The notes: generated by a model not told the origin, from the letters alone. A DNA stretch of 64,000 bases from Fidelibacterota bacterium (GCA_016784025.1 JADHVL010000011.1:62001-126000); one strand, 5' to 3'; positions 46,050 to 55,197 are shown, counted from the first letter of the stretch. A program made the numbers and translations.

Positions 46050-46079
46050 TTGACACTACTTGCGAAAGTTCGCTATTAT
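46050..46079 (+). promoter_or_regulatory. Sigma70-type promoter for mdh
   Basis: TTGACA at 46050-46055 and TATTAT at 46074-46079 (five of six consensus bases) with an 18-nt spacer. It is just after the chorismate mutase stop and 67 bp before the mdh start. Confidence 0.55.
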
Positions 46080-46145
46080 GGCACAGGAATTGAATCTTTT
46101 AAACAATCAAAAATTTATATCTAACCCATTAGGAGGAGTTAAAAA

Positions 46146-47081
46146 ATGAGTAGAAAAAAAATATCACTTATCGGTGGGGGACAGATCGGTCAGATTCTGG
46201 CTCTTATCTCTGCCCAGAAACAATTGGGTGATGTTGTTATTTTAGATATCCCAGACTTTGAGGGATCGGTAAAAGGAAAAGCTCTGGATCTCATGGAAAT
46301 GCGTCCCCTGGAGGGCTATGATGTCAATATCACCGGAACCAGTGATTATGCTGATATCGCTGATTCAGACGTGGTTATTATTACTGCAGGTGTCCCTCGC
46401 AAGCCAGGTATGTCTCGCGATGATTTACTGGGAATCAATCTAAAAATCATTTCCAATGTTGCTGAGAATGTTAAAAAATATGCCCCTGATGCATTTGTAA
46501 TTGTTGTATCCAATCCCCTGGATGCCATTGTCTACGCATTTTACAAGGTCTCCGGTTTTTCAAAGAATAAAATTATCGGTATGGCTGGAGCGTTAGACTC
46601 CTCACGTTTCAAAGCCTTTATCGCTATGGAAACTGGCTACTCAACACAAGATGTCTCTTGCCTCGTTCTTGGTGGACATGGTGATACTATGGTTCCGTTG
46701 ACTCGACTGGCTACAGTGGGTGGTGTACCTGTAACCGAATTATTGGATGCTGATAAATTGGAAGCTATTGAAAAACGAACCAGAATGGCCGGTGGTGAGA
46801 TTGTTAAGCTGCTGGGCAACGGCTCCGCATTCTTTAGCCCTGCTCAGTCTGCCATCGATATGGCTGAATCCTACTTATTGGACAAAAAACGTGTCATCCC
46901 AAGCGCAGCCTTGTGCGAAGGTGAATACGATATTGATGGTTTGTTTATCGGTGTCCCCTGTGTTATTGGCGCTGGCGGAATCGAAAAAATTATCGAAGTC
47001 AAACTGAATGATGATGAAAAAGCAGCTCTTAAAGTAACTGCTGAACATGTCTCTAGTGTGGTTGCTGAAACTAAACTCTAG
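46146..47081 (+). CDS. mdh: Malate dehydrogenase (LDH-like)
   Basis: NAD-dependent oxidation of malate to oxaloacetate in the TCA cycle. 311 residues, the LDH-like MDH length. Seen: KISLIGGGQIGQILAL (Rossmann), DIPDFEGSVKGKALDLMEM, GVPRKPGMSRDDLL (Arg pair for substrate), VVSNPLDAIVY, the catalytic GGHGDTMVPLTR with His near 176, and PCVIGAGGIEKIIE. AGGAGGAG lies 7 bases before the ATG. The stop lies 16 bp before a strong hairpin. Confidence 0.97.
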   Translation: MSRKKISLIGGGQIGQILALISAQKQLGDVVILDIPDFEGSVKGKALDLMEMRPLEGYDVNITGTSDYADIADSDVVIITAGVPRKPGMSRDDLLGINLKIISNVAENVKKYAPDAFVIVVSNPLDAIVYAFYKVSGFSKNKIIGMAGALDSSRFKAFIAMETGYSTQDVSCLVLGGHGDTMVPLTRLATVGGVPVTELLDADKLEAIEKRTRMAGGEIVKLLGNGSAFFSPAQSAIDMAESYLLDKKRVIPSAALCEGEYDIDGLFIGVPCVIGAGGIEKIIEVKLNDDEKAALKVTAEHVSSVVAETKL

Positions 47082-47096
47082 AGATCTGACTATATG

Positions 47097-47128
47097 GGAA
47101 AAGGGAGTGCAACAGCGCTCCCTTTTCC
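47097..47128 (+). terminator. Strong 14-bp hairpin after mdh, overlapping next start
   Basis: GGAAAAGGGAGTGC-AACA-GCGCTCCCTTTTCC with one G-U pair and a 4-nt loop, 16 bp after the mdh stop. The T-run is inside the stem (TTTT), then ATTTATTTG, so it is an imperfect terminator. The GTG proposed as the next gene's start (47107-47109) lies in its 5' arm. Confidence 0.6.
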
Positions 47129-48318
47129 ATTTATTTGCAAAGTTGCTGTTGGTTCTTGTTATCCTGACCTTCTCAGGATGCGACACAGATCTAGTCCCAG
47201 ATATTGACAAAGCATTAAGCCCCCAGGCACAGGCTCTCGTTGATAGCGCTTTCGCTCCTTTTCAGGGTGACACACTTGTGGACCACCATGTTCATATCCT
47301 GGGATTGGGAAATACGACAAGTGGCATCGAAGTACACCCTGATACACGATCCTATTTGCACCCCTTCAAACTTACGCGCTTTAATCATTTCATGAATGCT
47401 GGTAGTGTTACCAATGAAGCATTGGCCGACGAACAATATATGCAGCACCTCCTGGCACAAATCGAAAAAATTCCTGGTGAATTTCGTGTTAAAAGTCTGG
47501 CCCTGGATCATTTCTACAAAGAAAACGGTGATCAAGATCCAGACAACTATGAAATTTACATTCCCAATGAATATGTTGTTAAATTGGGGCAAATTCACCC
47601 TGACAAAATTGTCCCTATAATTTCAATCCACCCCTATAGACTGGATGCTGTGGCTGAGCTTGAGAAGTGGGCCACTCAAGGGGTTCGGGTTGTCAAGTGG
47701 TTACCAAATGCCCAGGGAATTGATCCATCTTCATCCCTGTGTGACCCATTCTATGACGCGATGAACCGTTTGGATATGGTACTCTTAAGTCATGCTGGCA
47801 AAGAACAGGCGCTGGACTCCCACGGTAGACAACATCTTGGTAATCCGCTCTTATTGCGCCGTGCACTTGACGCACAGGTAAAAGTTATTATCTGTCACTG
47901 CGCCACATCAGGGACATCTCAGGACCTGGAAGATTCCCAACTTCCAGAAGTTGACAATTTCTTACTATTTATGCGTTTGATTGATGACCCAGTTTATGAG
48001 GGATTACTATTTGCTGATATTTCTGGAATGACCCTGGTCAATCAAGTTGGAAATTCATTAAAGGGAATTCTAGCACGCCCAGATCTGCATTCCAGACTGC
48101 TGTATGGTAGTGACTATCCGCTACCGGCAGTGGATATTCTGAATCAAAACTATGCGCTTGGTTTGTTAGGATATCTAGATGAAGAGATTGTTGGGGTCTT
48201 AGATGAGCTCCAGGAGATAAATCCACTTCTATACAGTTTTGTCCTCATGCGATCATTAAAACATCCGGAGAGTGGCGCTAAATTTTCTGAGGAGCTTTTC
48301 AGGAATAAAATTCCTTAG
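47107..48318 (+). CDS. Lipoprotein amidohydrolase (metal-dependent hydrolase)
   Basis: About 403 residues from the GTG at 47107, which gives MQQRSLFHLFAKLLLVLVIL and lipobox TFSGC, a proper lipoprotein signal; the frame extends to an ATG at 47047 inside mdh, which seems too far upstream. The hydrolase part shows DTLVDHHVHILGLG (His pair), VVKWLPNAQGI, HAGKEQA, VIICHCATSG (His), and LLYGSDYPLPAVD (Asp), the ligands of amidohydrolase-related TIM barrels. Surface-anchored substrate unknown. GTG start inside the stem of a hairpin after mdh (see hairpin entry). Confidence 0.72.
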   Translation: MQQRSLFHLFAKLLLVLVILTFSGCDTDLVPDIDKALSPQAQALVDSAFAPFQGDTLVDHHVHILGLGNTTSGIEVHPDTRSYLHPFKLTRFNHFMNAGSVTNEALADEQYMQHLLAQIEKIPGEFRVKSLALDHFYKENGDQDPDNYEIYIPNEYVVKLGQIHPDKIVPIISIHPYRLDAVAELEKWATQGVRVVKWLPNAQGIDPSSSLCDPFYDAMNRLDMVLLSHAGKEQALDSHGRQHLGNPLLLRRALDAQVKVIICHCATSGTSQDLEDSQLPEVDNFLLFMRLIDDPVYEGLLFADISGMTLVNQVGNSLKGILARPDLHSRLLYGSDYPLPAVDILNQNYALGLLGYLDEEIVGVLDELQEINPLLYSFVLMRSLKHPESGAKFSEELFRNKIP

Positions 48319-48320
48319 TC

Positions 48321-48716
48321 CTAACTTACCACCTTCACACGTATTTTTCGTTCACGCGGTCCATCAAACTCACAAAAATAGATTCCCTGCCAGGTCCCGA
48401 GCTGCAATCGACCTTCCTCAACTATAATCTGAGTGGAATTACCCATGAGCGAGGCTTTCATGTGAGCTGCCGTATTTCCCTCAAAATGTTTATAATCGGC
48501 ATGATCCCATGGGATGGTTCGGTCGAGAATATTGATTAAGTCTCGAGTCACATCAGGGTCGGCATTTTCATTGATGGTAATTCCTGCAGTTGTGTGTGAA
48601 ACAAAGACTGTCAGGATTCCAGATTTCACATTGCTCTCAGCCAAAGCTTCCATAACCAGGGAAGTGATGTTAAGAAATTGATCCCGTTGTGTGGTGGATA
48701 GTGTTTTAGTTATCAT
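48321..48716 (-). CDS. YjbQ family protein (secondary thiamine-phosphate synthase-like)
   Basis: 131 residues from the ATG at 48716 (the frame opens earlier). The family words are intact: VSHTTAGITINENADPDVTRDL (read in two halves) with conserved His-Thr-Thr and Glu-Asn, DHADYKHFEGNTAAHMKASLMG, and GRLQLGTWQGIYFCEFDGPRER. TIGR00149 proteins have a reported weak thiamine-phosphate synthase activity; the true role is uncertain. Close behind the DUF1460-like gene (gap 20 bp). Confidence 0.9.
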   Translation of the reverse strand: MITKTLSTTQRDQFLNITSLVMEALAESNVKSGILTVFVSHTTAGITINENADPDVTRDLINILDRTIPWDHADYKHFEGNTAAHMKASLMGNSTQIIVEEGRLQLGTWQGIYFCEFDGPRERKIRVKVVS

Positions 48717-48735
48717 AATAGGTTCCCAAAATTTA

Positions 48736-49581
48736 TTAGCTGTTTTCTTTAAACTCAAAAATCATGATGCCACCAAAAAACGGACCTTCTGCAGGGAAGT
48801 AATACTTCAGAAAATCCAGCTTCACTGTTTCGCCTGCACTTTGTGAGGCATGAACAAGAAATTTTCCATCTATTATCATCCCCTCATGACCCATGACGAT
48901 TCCCATTTTGAAGTAATTTGGTTTTACAAAAGTCACTCCAGCGATAGTAGGTAATTTGGCCAGTAGTTCCGGTGTGATCTCATTGTTGGGTATGTAGTAA
49001 GCAGTCATATTGCGGTTCCAGCTCAGATCAAGAAATTCCTCGCCATCTTCCTTTTGATTCAACGTGATATTCACTGAATCAAGTGCTGTTTTGGGGAGCA
49101 GAGTCTGGGTAATGTCCACTGTATTGGGATTCATGGTAATTCGATCAACAGTATAATGCCATCTCGATCGGTAAGTAGGCTGTTTGATGCCATTGGAGTC
49201 AGCTTTGTAATGCAACTGTATCATGTTTATTCGAGCTTCATCCCAGCTTGAACTTTTTGCTGCAGCCAGGGATGTAAGGTTGTGACCAGTGCAGTCGGAA
49301 ACATCATAACGGATAATCGGATCAAGGTCTGGTTCAGCTTCTTCACCTAACTTAAAGATTTCATAGGGGGTGCCGACTCGCCACAATGCGATATGTTTAA
49401 GGCGTTGTTGAAAATCAGGAAAGCGCAGTTGGAATTGAGGGAGTGTCTCACTCATCTGTTCCTGGGTCAATGTCCAGGGGGAAGGTAATGTGACCAGCCA
49501 TTCTTCATTTGTGAGTGTTTCCTGACAACTCATTAGACCAAGCAACATGTTCATCATCAGTAGTGATTTAATGAGTCTCAT
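48736..49581 (-). CDS. DUF1460-like exported peptidase-fold protein
   Basis: 281 residues. Signal with lipobox-like LMSC at about 16-19. Collinear with DUF1460 (NlpC/P60-related amidase): GTPYEIFKLGEEAEPD, RYDVSDCTGHNLTSLAAAKSS with the putative catalytic Cys, SRWHYTVDRITMNP, ITPELLAKLPTIAGVTFV, GMIIDGKFLVHASQSAGETVKLDFLKYYF and GGIMIFEF. In usual members a His follows as SHVGI; here the equivalent is FKMGIV, so the general base appears replaced. Function unknown; peptidoglycan related by family. It starts just inside the upstream GNAT gene (14-bp overlap). Confidence 0.7.
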   Translation of the reverse strand: MRLIKSLLMMNMLLGLMSCQETLTNEEWLVTLPSPWTLTQEQMSETLPQFQLRFPDFQQRLKHIALWRVGTPYEIFKLGEEAEPDLDPIIRYDVSDCTGHNLTSLAAAKSSSWDEARINMIQLHYKADSNGIKQPTYRSRWHYTVDRITMNPNTVDITQTLLPKTALDSVNITLNQKEDGEEFLDLSWNRNMTAYYIPNNEITPELLAKLPTIAGVTFVKPNYFKMGIVMGHEGMIIDGKFLVHASQSAGETVKLDFLKYYFPAEGPFFGGIMIFEFKENS

Positions 49582-50107
49582 TTGATTTCTCCTCGTTTGG
49601 CGCGTCGATTCCGAAAAGCATCAGTTCCTCGTCATCGCCTGGCAACTCTATCATTTTTTTGTAATGCATCCCAAGTTTTCTCAGCAAATGAAGCGAGCGA
49701 CGATTGTTGCTGGTTGCAATAGCCTCAATATGGTCCAACTTATGGGTTTCAAAACCGTATTTCAGCACGGCACTGGCCGCTTCATAGGCATAACCTTGTC
49801 CCTCATATTGCTCAAGGAGGGAATAACCAATATCTGCATGTTCCATGCCATCCCGATGCGTGAGGCCACAATTACCAACCCGAATCTGATCAGACAGTCT
49901 TTCAATGATGTAAAACCCAAAACCCAGAGCTTCGTAGCTTGGTAAAACACGAGTCTCAAGATAATCTCTGGCTTGTTCAAGTGTGTCAACATCGCGGCTA
50001 CCGATATACTTTACCCACTTCGGGCCATTTAATAGTTCCAGGATAAAATCATTGTCCTCCAGAGTCATTCTCCGGAGCAAGAGACGCTTGGTTTCTAGAA
50101 TGATCAT
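49568..50107 (-). CDS. GNAT N-acetyltransferase, RimJ/RimL type
   Basis: 179 residues. Seen: LETKRLLLRRMTLEDNDFI, the acceptor strand IRVGNCGLTHRD, DIGYSLLEQYEGQGYAYEAAS (motif A), and ATSNNRRSLHLLRKLGMHY (motif B). Substrate unknown. It is the first gene of the run 50107-48321 and overlaps the DUF1460-like gene by 14 bp. Confidence 0.85.
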   Translation of the reverse strand: MIILETKRLLLRRMTLEDNDFILELLNGPKWVKYIGSRDVDTLEQARDYLETRVLPSYEALGFGFYIIERLSDQIRVGNCGLTHRDGMEHADIGYSLLEQYEGQGYAYEAASAVLKYGFETHKLDHIEAIATSNNRRSLHLLRKLGMHYKKMIELPGDDEELMLFGIDAPNEEKSNETH

Positions 50108-50158
50108 AACATGGGGGAGGTGAAAAGGGGTGAAATTGAAGCTGCCACCATGGAAGCT

Positions 50159-50989
50159 TTACCAGTCAATCAAGATCTGATCATAATGATCGCGATGATC
50201 CTCATCGGCTCTACTCAGTCGCTGCAAATAGGAAACTTCACCGACTTCATAAAGGAAGCTTGCTAATTCCTTATGCTTAGCATTCAGAAAATTTTTGGTA
50301 AAGTTGCGGGACTCTTGCATTTTAATACTGGATTCCAAATTTCGCATCAATTCAACCAGCGTTTCTCGAGCCTCATCTTTGTTGCCTGAATCCCACTGAT
50401 CAATAGCTTCATAATAGGCAAATTTCATTTTTCTGAAATTCTGGCTTCGACTCAACTTTTCGATGTCTTCCAATCGATCCTTCCATCCAAGCGAAAAAGA
50501 ATCATTGGAGCCATTGCGGGCTACCTGGCGTGCTTCTGTATAGAGTTGACTGCCACCAAACTGACTCCAGGTGTCAAGGTCTCCGCCAAGTATTGTCAGC
50601 ACCCAATAATCCAAAAATGAGGTGAGAGAATTAAAACTTCTCGACCGCAAAAGCGCATCACCTGGATTAAAAGTGAACTGCCAGCTTTTATCAAAGTACT
50701 TTTGGTCATCACCATTTCCCCAGAAAGCTTTACCGGTATAAATTTTCTGGGAGCCGGACTCGATGTAACTGTCCAGATAAATCGTCGCCTGGATGGTAAA
50801 ATCAGTTGGCAAATCTTCAAATGTCCATTCAGTATTTTCAATGTAATAGGCAATATCGGAGGCCAGTTGAGAAACAGCCTGGCGCGGAACATCGTCAAGA
50901 TTTTTTACATCAAGTTTGATTTCCGCATTAATCCCCTGTGCAGATAGAGATACGGCCCATAAAAGGAGCATGCTTATATATTTATTCAT
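50159..50989 (-). CDS. porD: DUF4835/PorD-like protein
   Basis: 276 residues from the ATG at 50989 (the upstream frame is open to 51076 but only this start gives a signal peptide, MNKYISMLLLWAVSLSAQ). Matches the DUF4835 layout: INAEIKLDVKNLDDV, ELASDIAYYIENTEWTF, QIQATIYLDSYIESG, YTGKAFWGN, SFLDYWVLTILGGDLDTWS, SRSQNFRKMKFAYYEAIDQW. In Bacteroidota the PorD protein is in the type IX secretion group and sits in the envelope. It stands alone here with no por/gld genes beside it. Divergent from the histidine kinase. Confidence 0.75.
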   Translation of the reverse strand: MNKYISMLLLWAVSLSAQGINAEIKLDVKNLDDVPRQAVSQLASDIAYYIENTEWTFEDLPTDFTIQATIYLDSYIESGSQKIYTGKAFWGNGDDQKYFDKSWQFTFNPGDALLRSRSFNSLTSFLDYWVLTILGGDLDTWSQFGGSQLYTEARQVARNGSNDSFSLGWKDRLEDIEKLSRSQNFRKMKFAYYEAIDQWDSGNKDEARETLVELMRNLESSIKMQESRNFTKNFLNAKHKELASFLYEVGEVSYLQRLSRADEDHRDHYDQILIDW

Positions 50990-51077
50990 ATGTTTGTAAA
51001 TATAAAAACCAGACATTTGTTTCCAAATCAATTGGAAAATTAAGATATCCTCACTTTCAGAATAAAGTAGCAACAAA

Positions 51078-51106
51078 TTGACACACTAGAATAAATTTAC
51101 TAGATT
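51078..51106 (+). promoter_or_regulatory. Sigma70-type promoter for histidine kinase gene
   Basis: TTGACA at 51078-51083 and TAGATT at 51101-51106 with a 17-nt spacer, in the 184-bp gap upstream of the histidine kinase. Confidence 0.45.
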
Positions 51107-51172
51107 GACGGTCATTCTATGATGGGTTTGTGTTGAAACCTGGATTAGTAACTAATATTTAGTGGAGTCACC

Positions 51173-53356
51173 TTGATTATTAAAGTACCGGTCAGATTAC
51201 TAACTGCGTGTCTCTTCATTTTCATGGTCTCAGGACTTTTCGCCGAAGAATCCGCTGAAATAGACAGCCTGAAAAAGATACTACGCAGCACCACAGAGGG
51301 TGAGACTGTTGATTTAATGAATCAACTCTCAGAAGCACATGCCGGCAAAGAATGGGGCAAAAGCCAACGCTATGCAAACCTGGCATTAGATTTAGCCATT
51401 TCTTTGCAGGACCAATATGGTCAGGCTGTGGCACATACAAACCTGACTCTCTTTTATATTGAACAGGCAAATTATCGCGACGCTCTTGATCATGCCATGC
51501 TGGCGCTTAACATCTTTGAATCTCTTTCTGATGATTATCAACTTGCTATTACACTGAGAACAATTGGTCGAACTTATAGCTTGCTCAATCAAAGTGACCA
51601 GAGCCTGGATTATTTCTTGCGAGCCCTTATGATTTTTGAGGATATCAGTAAAGATGAAGAAGTCGCTGCGACGGTCATGATGGTTGGCGATGTTTTTTCC
51701 CAGTGGGGTCAGACAGAAAAAGCCCTCCGTTTCTTTGAACGTTCCCTTGGTATTCATGAAAAATTAAATGATCATGAAGGTGTACTCCGCAGTGAGAACA
51801 AACTTGCTCAAACCTTGATGATTTTACGCCGTTTTGAAGAAGCTCAGAATCATCTTGAACGGGCTTTGGTTATCGCTGATGAAAATGATGCCTTTAAACT
51901 TCTGGCGAACCTGTATACTAGCTTGGGTGAACTTCACTACCATCAATTCCAGCTCAGCACGGCTCAAAAATATTTCCTGGATGCTCTGGAAATGAAAAGA
52001 ACCATTGGAGACCAGGGTGATATTGCCGTTGCCTTAAGCGATGTGGCCAGGGTCTATCAGGAATCTGGTGACACTCCCAAGGGGATATTTTATTACGAAC
52101 AGGGTCAGGAACTGGCTGAAGCCGCAGGTGAAGATGCTATTTCCGCCGAGATATATCTGCAAATGGGTGATCTATACATGCAGGAGGCAGATCAAACCAA
52201 GGCCATTCAATCTCTATTATCAGGATTAAACATTGCAGAACAAATTCAAGATTTCCTCACTATAGAGAGAGCAAATCATCTGCTGACTGTGGCCTATTCG
52301 AGATTTGGTCAACCTGGTAAAGCTCTGGTTTATCAGAAAGCACTTCAGCTGACTCGAGATGAGATTAACCGACAACAAAGTAATCGTCGTGTTGCTGAGC
52401 TTGAAATTCGATACGAGCTGGATAAACGTGATAGAGAGCTGGATGAGCTCAAAGGTGAGGCGTTTATAAAAGATATTGAATACCAGAGGACCTTTACTGT
52501 GATGTGGGTAGTATTTGGATTCTCAATTGCCATTCTGGTTCTTTTTCTGGGATTTGTATTTTATCGTGGTCGCCTTATTAGAAAGGCCGAGCAAGAAAAA
52601 ATGGAGCAGGCCTTACGTATTAAGGCCGACTTTACTGCCATGTTGGTCCACGATCTGAAAAGCCCGCTTACCTCAGTATTTGGCTTTGCTGAATTGTTAA
52701 AAATGGGTGAAAAACCCTATGACCGTATCAAAGAAATTGCCGTAACCATTCGCAAAACCAGCCAAAAAATGCTGCAACTTGTGAATGAGATGCTCGACCT
52801 TTCCAAATTTGAAGCTGGTAAGATGGTCCTCAATAAAACTGAGACACCTCTCAAGCCCATCATCAACACATCAATCGAAATGTTGGGACCTGTTGCAGAC
52901 CAGAATGAGACAGAAGTCACCTCTTCCGCTCCAGATGGACTGCCCCCCTGTCACTGCGACGCTTTAAAAATTGAACAGGTCATCACCAATTTTATTGGAA
53001 ATGCCATAGAGCATACACCCAAGGGCACAAAAATCCATGTGAAGCTTGAGGAGATAAAGAAAGGCGGTGAAGCGTTTCTCTATTTCTCAGTTACAGATAA
53101 TGGTCCCGGTGTTGATAAGGATCAACAAGATAAAATATTCGATAAATATGCCCAGTTGAGTTCTCGTAAAACTGCCAAGGGTCTCGGATCAGGTCTAGGC
53201 TTGGCTGTTTCGCAAATGACCATTGAGCAACATGGTGGAAAAGTGGGCTACAAGGATGCTGAGCCAGTAGGTAGTGTCTTTTATTTTACCATTCCTTGTA
53301 AGAATCAGGATATCCCAAAAGTTCAGCCCTCGAATAATATTCAAGCCCAAGCCTGA
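51173..53356 (+). CDS. TPR-sensor histidine kinase
   Basis: 727 residues from the TTG at 51173 (GTGGAG upstream). Signal peptide (LLTACLFIFMVSGLFA), seven or more TPR units from about 50 to 400 in the periplasm, a coiled linker, one membrane helix at about 441-464, then HisKA with HDLKSPLTSVFGFAELL (phospho-acceptor His493) and a HATPase_c domain with NFIGNAIEH (near 605), DNGPGVDK and GLGSGLGLAVS. It is an orphan hybrid-free kinase; no response regulator lies next to it. The ligand is unknown. The gene ends 18 bp before mpaA. Confidence 0.92.
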   Translation: MIIKVPVRLLTACLFIFMVSGLFAEESAEIDSLKKILRSTTEGETVDLMNQLSEAHAGKEWGKSQRYANLALDLAISLQDQYGQAVAHTNLTLFYIEQANYRDALDHAMLALNIFESLSDDYQLAITLRTIGRTYSLLNQSDQSLDYFLRALMIFEDISKDEEVAATVMMVGDVFSQWGQTEKALRFFERSLGIHEKLNDHEGVLRSENKLAQTLMILRRFEEAQNHLERALVIADENDAFKLLANLYTSLGELHYHQFQLSTAQKYFLDALEMKRTIGDQGDIAVALSDVARVYQESGDTPKGIFYYEQGQELAEAAGEDAISAEIYLQMGDLYMQEADQTKAIQSLLSGLNIAEQIQDFLTIERANHLLTVAYSRFGQPGKALVYQKALQLTRDEINRQQSNRRVAELEIRYELDKRDRELDELKGEAFIKDIEYQRTFTVMWVVFGFSIAILVLFLGFVFYRGRLIRKAEQEKMEQALRIKADFTAMLVHDLKSPLTSVFGFAELLKMGEKPYDRIKEIAVTIRKTSQKMLQLVNEMLDLSKFEAGKMVLNKTETPLKPIINTSIEMLGPVADQNETEVTSSAPDGLPPCHCDALKIEQVITNFIGNAIEHTPKGTKIHVKLEEIKKGGEAFLYFSVTDNGPGVDKDQQDKIFDKYAQLSSRKTAKGLGSGLGLAVSQMTIEQHGGKVGYKDAEPVGSVFYFTIPCKNQDIPKVQPSNNIQAQA

Positions 53357-53374
53357 GTTTAATTCAAATTAAAT

Positions 53375-54085
53375 ATGTCTCATTCTCCCTCTGAGTTTGG
53401 ACCTCTCAACTATATTTCCCGTGGGTATGGGTATAGTGAAAAGGAATCTGTACTGAAGGTTTTTGAGCCATTATCAGACTCACCACAAATTTTGATTATG
53501 GGTTCCATCCATGGCGATGAATCACTCTCTACCATACTCCTTTCAGAATGTCTTCGATCAATTCAAGATCATGAGTTAAAATCTTCAATCATTCTTGCTG
53601 TTAATCCGGACGGTGTTTTGGCAGGTACGCGCTGTAATTCCCGAGGCGTTGATCTCAATCGAAATTATCCCACAGACAATTGGTCACCTGATCCAGTTTA
53701 TTACCGCAATCGACCAAGTACTCCTCAAAATATAGCACTGAGCCCGGGAGCTGCGGCTGCCTCAGAGTCTGAGACTAAAGCCCTCATAAAATTGATCCAG
53801 GAGATCACGCCAAAACTTATTGTTTCGATTCATGGTTTTCTCGGTTGTATCGATGACCCTGATGCCTCACCCATAGCGAAGGATATTGCACTGCGCAGTG
53901 GTCTGGAGTTGGTCCCAGATGTTGGTTATGCCACACCAGGCTCTTTTGGCTCGTGGTGCAAGGAACAGGCTATCCCCATTATTACCTATGAACTTCCATC
54001 TCAGGATATAACTGAGATGAAGCGCATTCATATTCCCATATTGAAAGACCTGATGACGGGTCACTATCATAAGATGCTTCTTTAA
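53375..54085 (+). CDS. mpaA: Murein peptide amidase A-like M14 carboxypeptidase
   Basis: 236 residues, cytosolic (no signal). Zinc ligands: GSIHGDE (His, Glu near 46-49) and SIHGF (His near 154), with catalytic Glu in ITYELPSQ near 209, and the typical SRGVDLNRNYPT near 88. MpaA cleaves the gamma-D-Glu-meso-DAP bond in murein tripeptides in recycling. Lies directly before a glutamate-racemase-like gene (7-bp gap), which fits D-Glu handling. Length is that of MpaA. Confidence 0.82.
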   Translation: MSHSPSEFGPLNYISRGYGYSEKESVLKVFEPLSDSPQILIMGSIHGDESLSTILLSECLRSIQDHELKSSIILAVNPDGVLAGTRCNSRGVDLNRNYPTDNWSPDPVYYRNRPSTPQNIALSPGAAAASESETKALIKLIQEITPKLIVSIHGFLGCIDDPDASPIAKDIALRSGLELVPDVGYATPGSFGSWCKEQAIPIITYELPSQDITEMKRIHIPILKDLMTGHYHKMLL

Positions 54086-54091
54086 TAAATC

Positions 54092-54970
54092 ATGCGCTGG
54101 ATGATTACAGATTCGGGGCTGGGTGGTTTGTCAGTCTGCGCCGGATTGGAACATTCATTATCTCAGAAAAACCTGGGACAAGGCATGGAATTGCTCTATG
54201 TCAATGCCACACCCGATGACCGTATTGGCTATAACTCGCTTAAAACTCAAAAAGAGCGCATAGATCTCTTTGATCAATTCTTAAAAGCAGCATTCAATCG
54301 TTATTCTCCTGATAAAATAGCCATCGCCTGCAACACCCTTAGTGTCATCTATGACGCCACCGATTTTGCCTCCAAAGCCACTGTAGAGGTAAAGGGTATT
54401 GTTGATGCAGGAGTTACTCTGGTCAATGCAGGTATGGAAAAATATCCAGACCACAAGCTGATTATTTTTGCAACAGAAACCACCACAGAGGCCGGCACCT
54501 ATCCACGACTTATCTCAGCAGATGAATCTGCCATATCCGCTCAGGAATGTCCAGAATTGGCTCACGCTATATCCAATGATGCCAGTGGCCAGGGGTGTAG
54601 AAATCTGTTAAACGGGTATGTGGACGAAGCCCTGGAACGCTTTGATGAAAAACCAGAAAATGTTTTCGCATTCCTTGGTTGCACCCATTACGGTTACCAG
54701 ACTGAAGTTTTCAAGAGCTTGCTGGAGGATCGGGGCTGTTCAACAGGCATACTCAATCCCAATGATCTACTGATTGAGCAACTTGTCTCGAATAGTGAGA
54801 CGACCAATTCTGCTGTTGATACACCTCTCAGCATCAAATTTGTGAGTCGATATGCCATTCCCCAGGCTGAGATCGAGTCCATGGAAAGCTATCTCAAGGA
54901 TACGGCACCGCTCACACTGGCGGCATTACACAATCAGATTGTTGTACCAGATTTGTTTAACCTTCAATAG
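54092..54970 (+). CDS. Glutamate racemase-like Asp/Glu racemase
   Basis: 292 residues. The two catalytic Cys are present: AIACNTLSV and LGCTHYGYQ, with ITDSGLGGLSVCAGLE at the start (DSGxGGL). The family supplies D-glutamate for peptidoglycan. Some usual words are changed (the NT/ST and PYG segments around the first helix are less clear), so I call it racemase-like; it may act on a related D-amino acid or be MurI. The gap to mpaA is 6 bp, and both handle Glu-containing murein pieces. Confidence 0.75.
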   Translation: MRWMITDSGLGGLSVCAGLEHSLSQKNLGQGMELLYVNATPDDRIGYNSLKTQKERIDLFDQFLKAAFNRYSPDKIAIACNTLSVIYDATDFASKATVEVKGIVDAGVTLVNAGMEKYPDHKLIIFATETTTEAGTYPRLISADESAISAQECPELAHAISNDASGQGCRNLLNGYVDEALERFDEKPENVFAFLGCTHYGYQTEVFKSLLEDRGCSTGILNPNDLLIEQLVSNSETTNSAVDTPLSIKFVSRYAIPQAEIESMESYLKDTAPLTLAALHNQIVVPDLFNLQ

Positions 54971-55004
54971 TTACCCCTAAAAAATACTGCCCGCTTATAT
55001 CACG

Positions 55005-55024
55005 ATGATATGGGGACATATCAT
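55005..55024. promoter_or_regulatory. Small hairpin in gap before VNG-repeat gene
   Basis: ATGATATG-GGGA-CATATCAT, perfect 8-bp arms; no T-run, so more likely an operator or 5' UTR element than a terminator. The rest of the 227-bp gap 54971-55197 is AT-rich and shows nothing else. Confidence 0.35.
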
Positions 55025-55197
55025 TATGATGATTTCCAATCCTTATTCTGGTCCGAGAATGCTCAGAAATTCTATCTATATAATCATTATTAACAATAAA
55101 TTATGGATATGGTTTTACTGGCTGGCACAGCACTTGGTTATATAAAAGCACCATGATGAATAATTTACAAAAAATAATGACCTGGGAGATTAGACTT

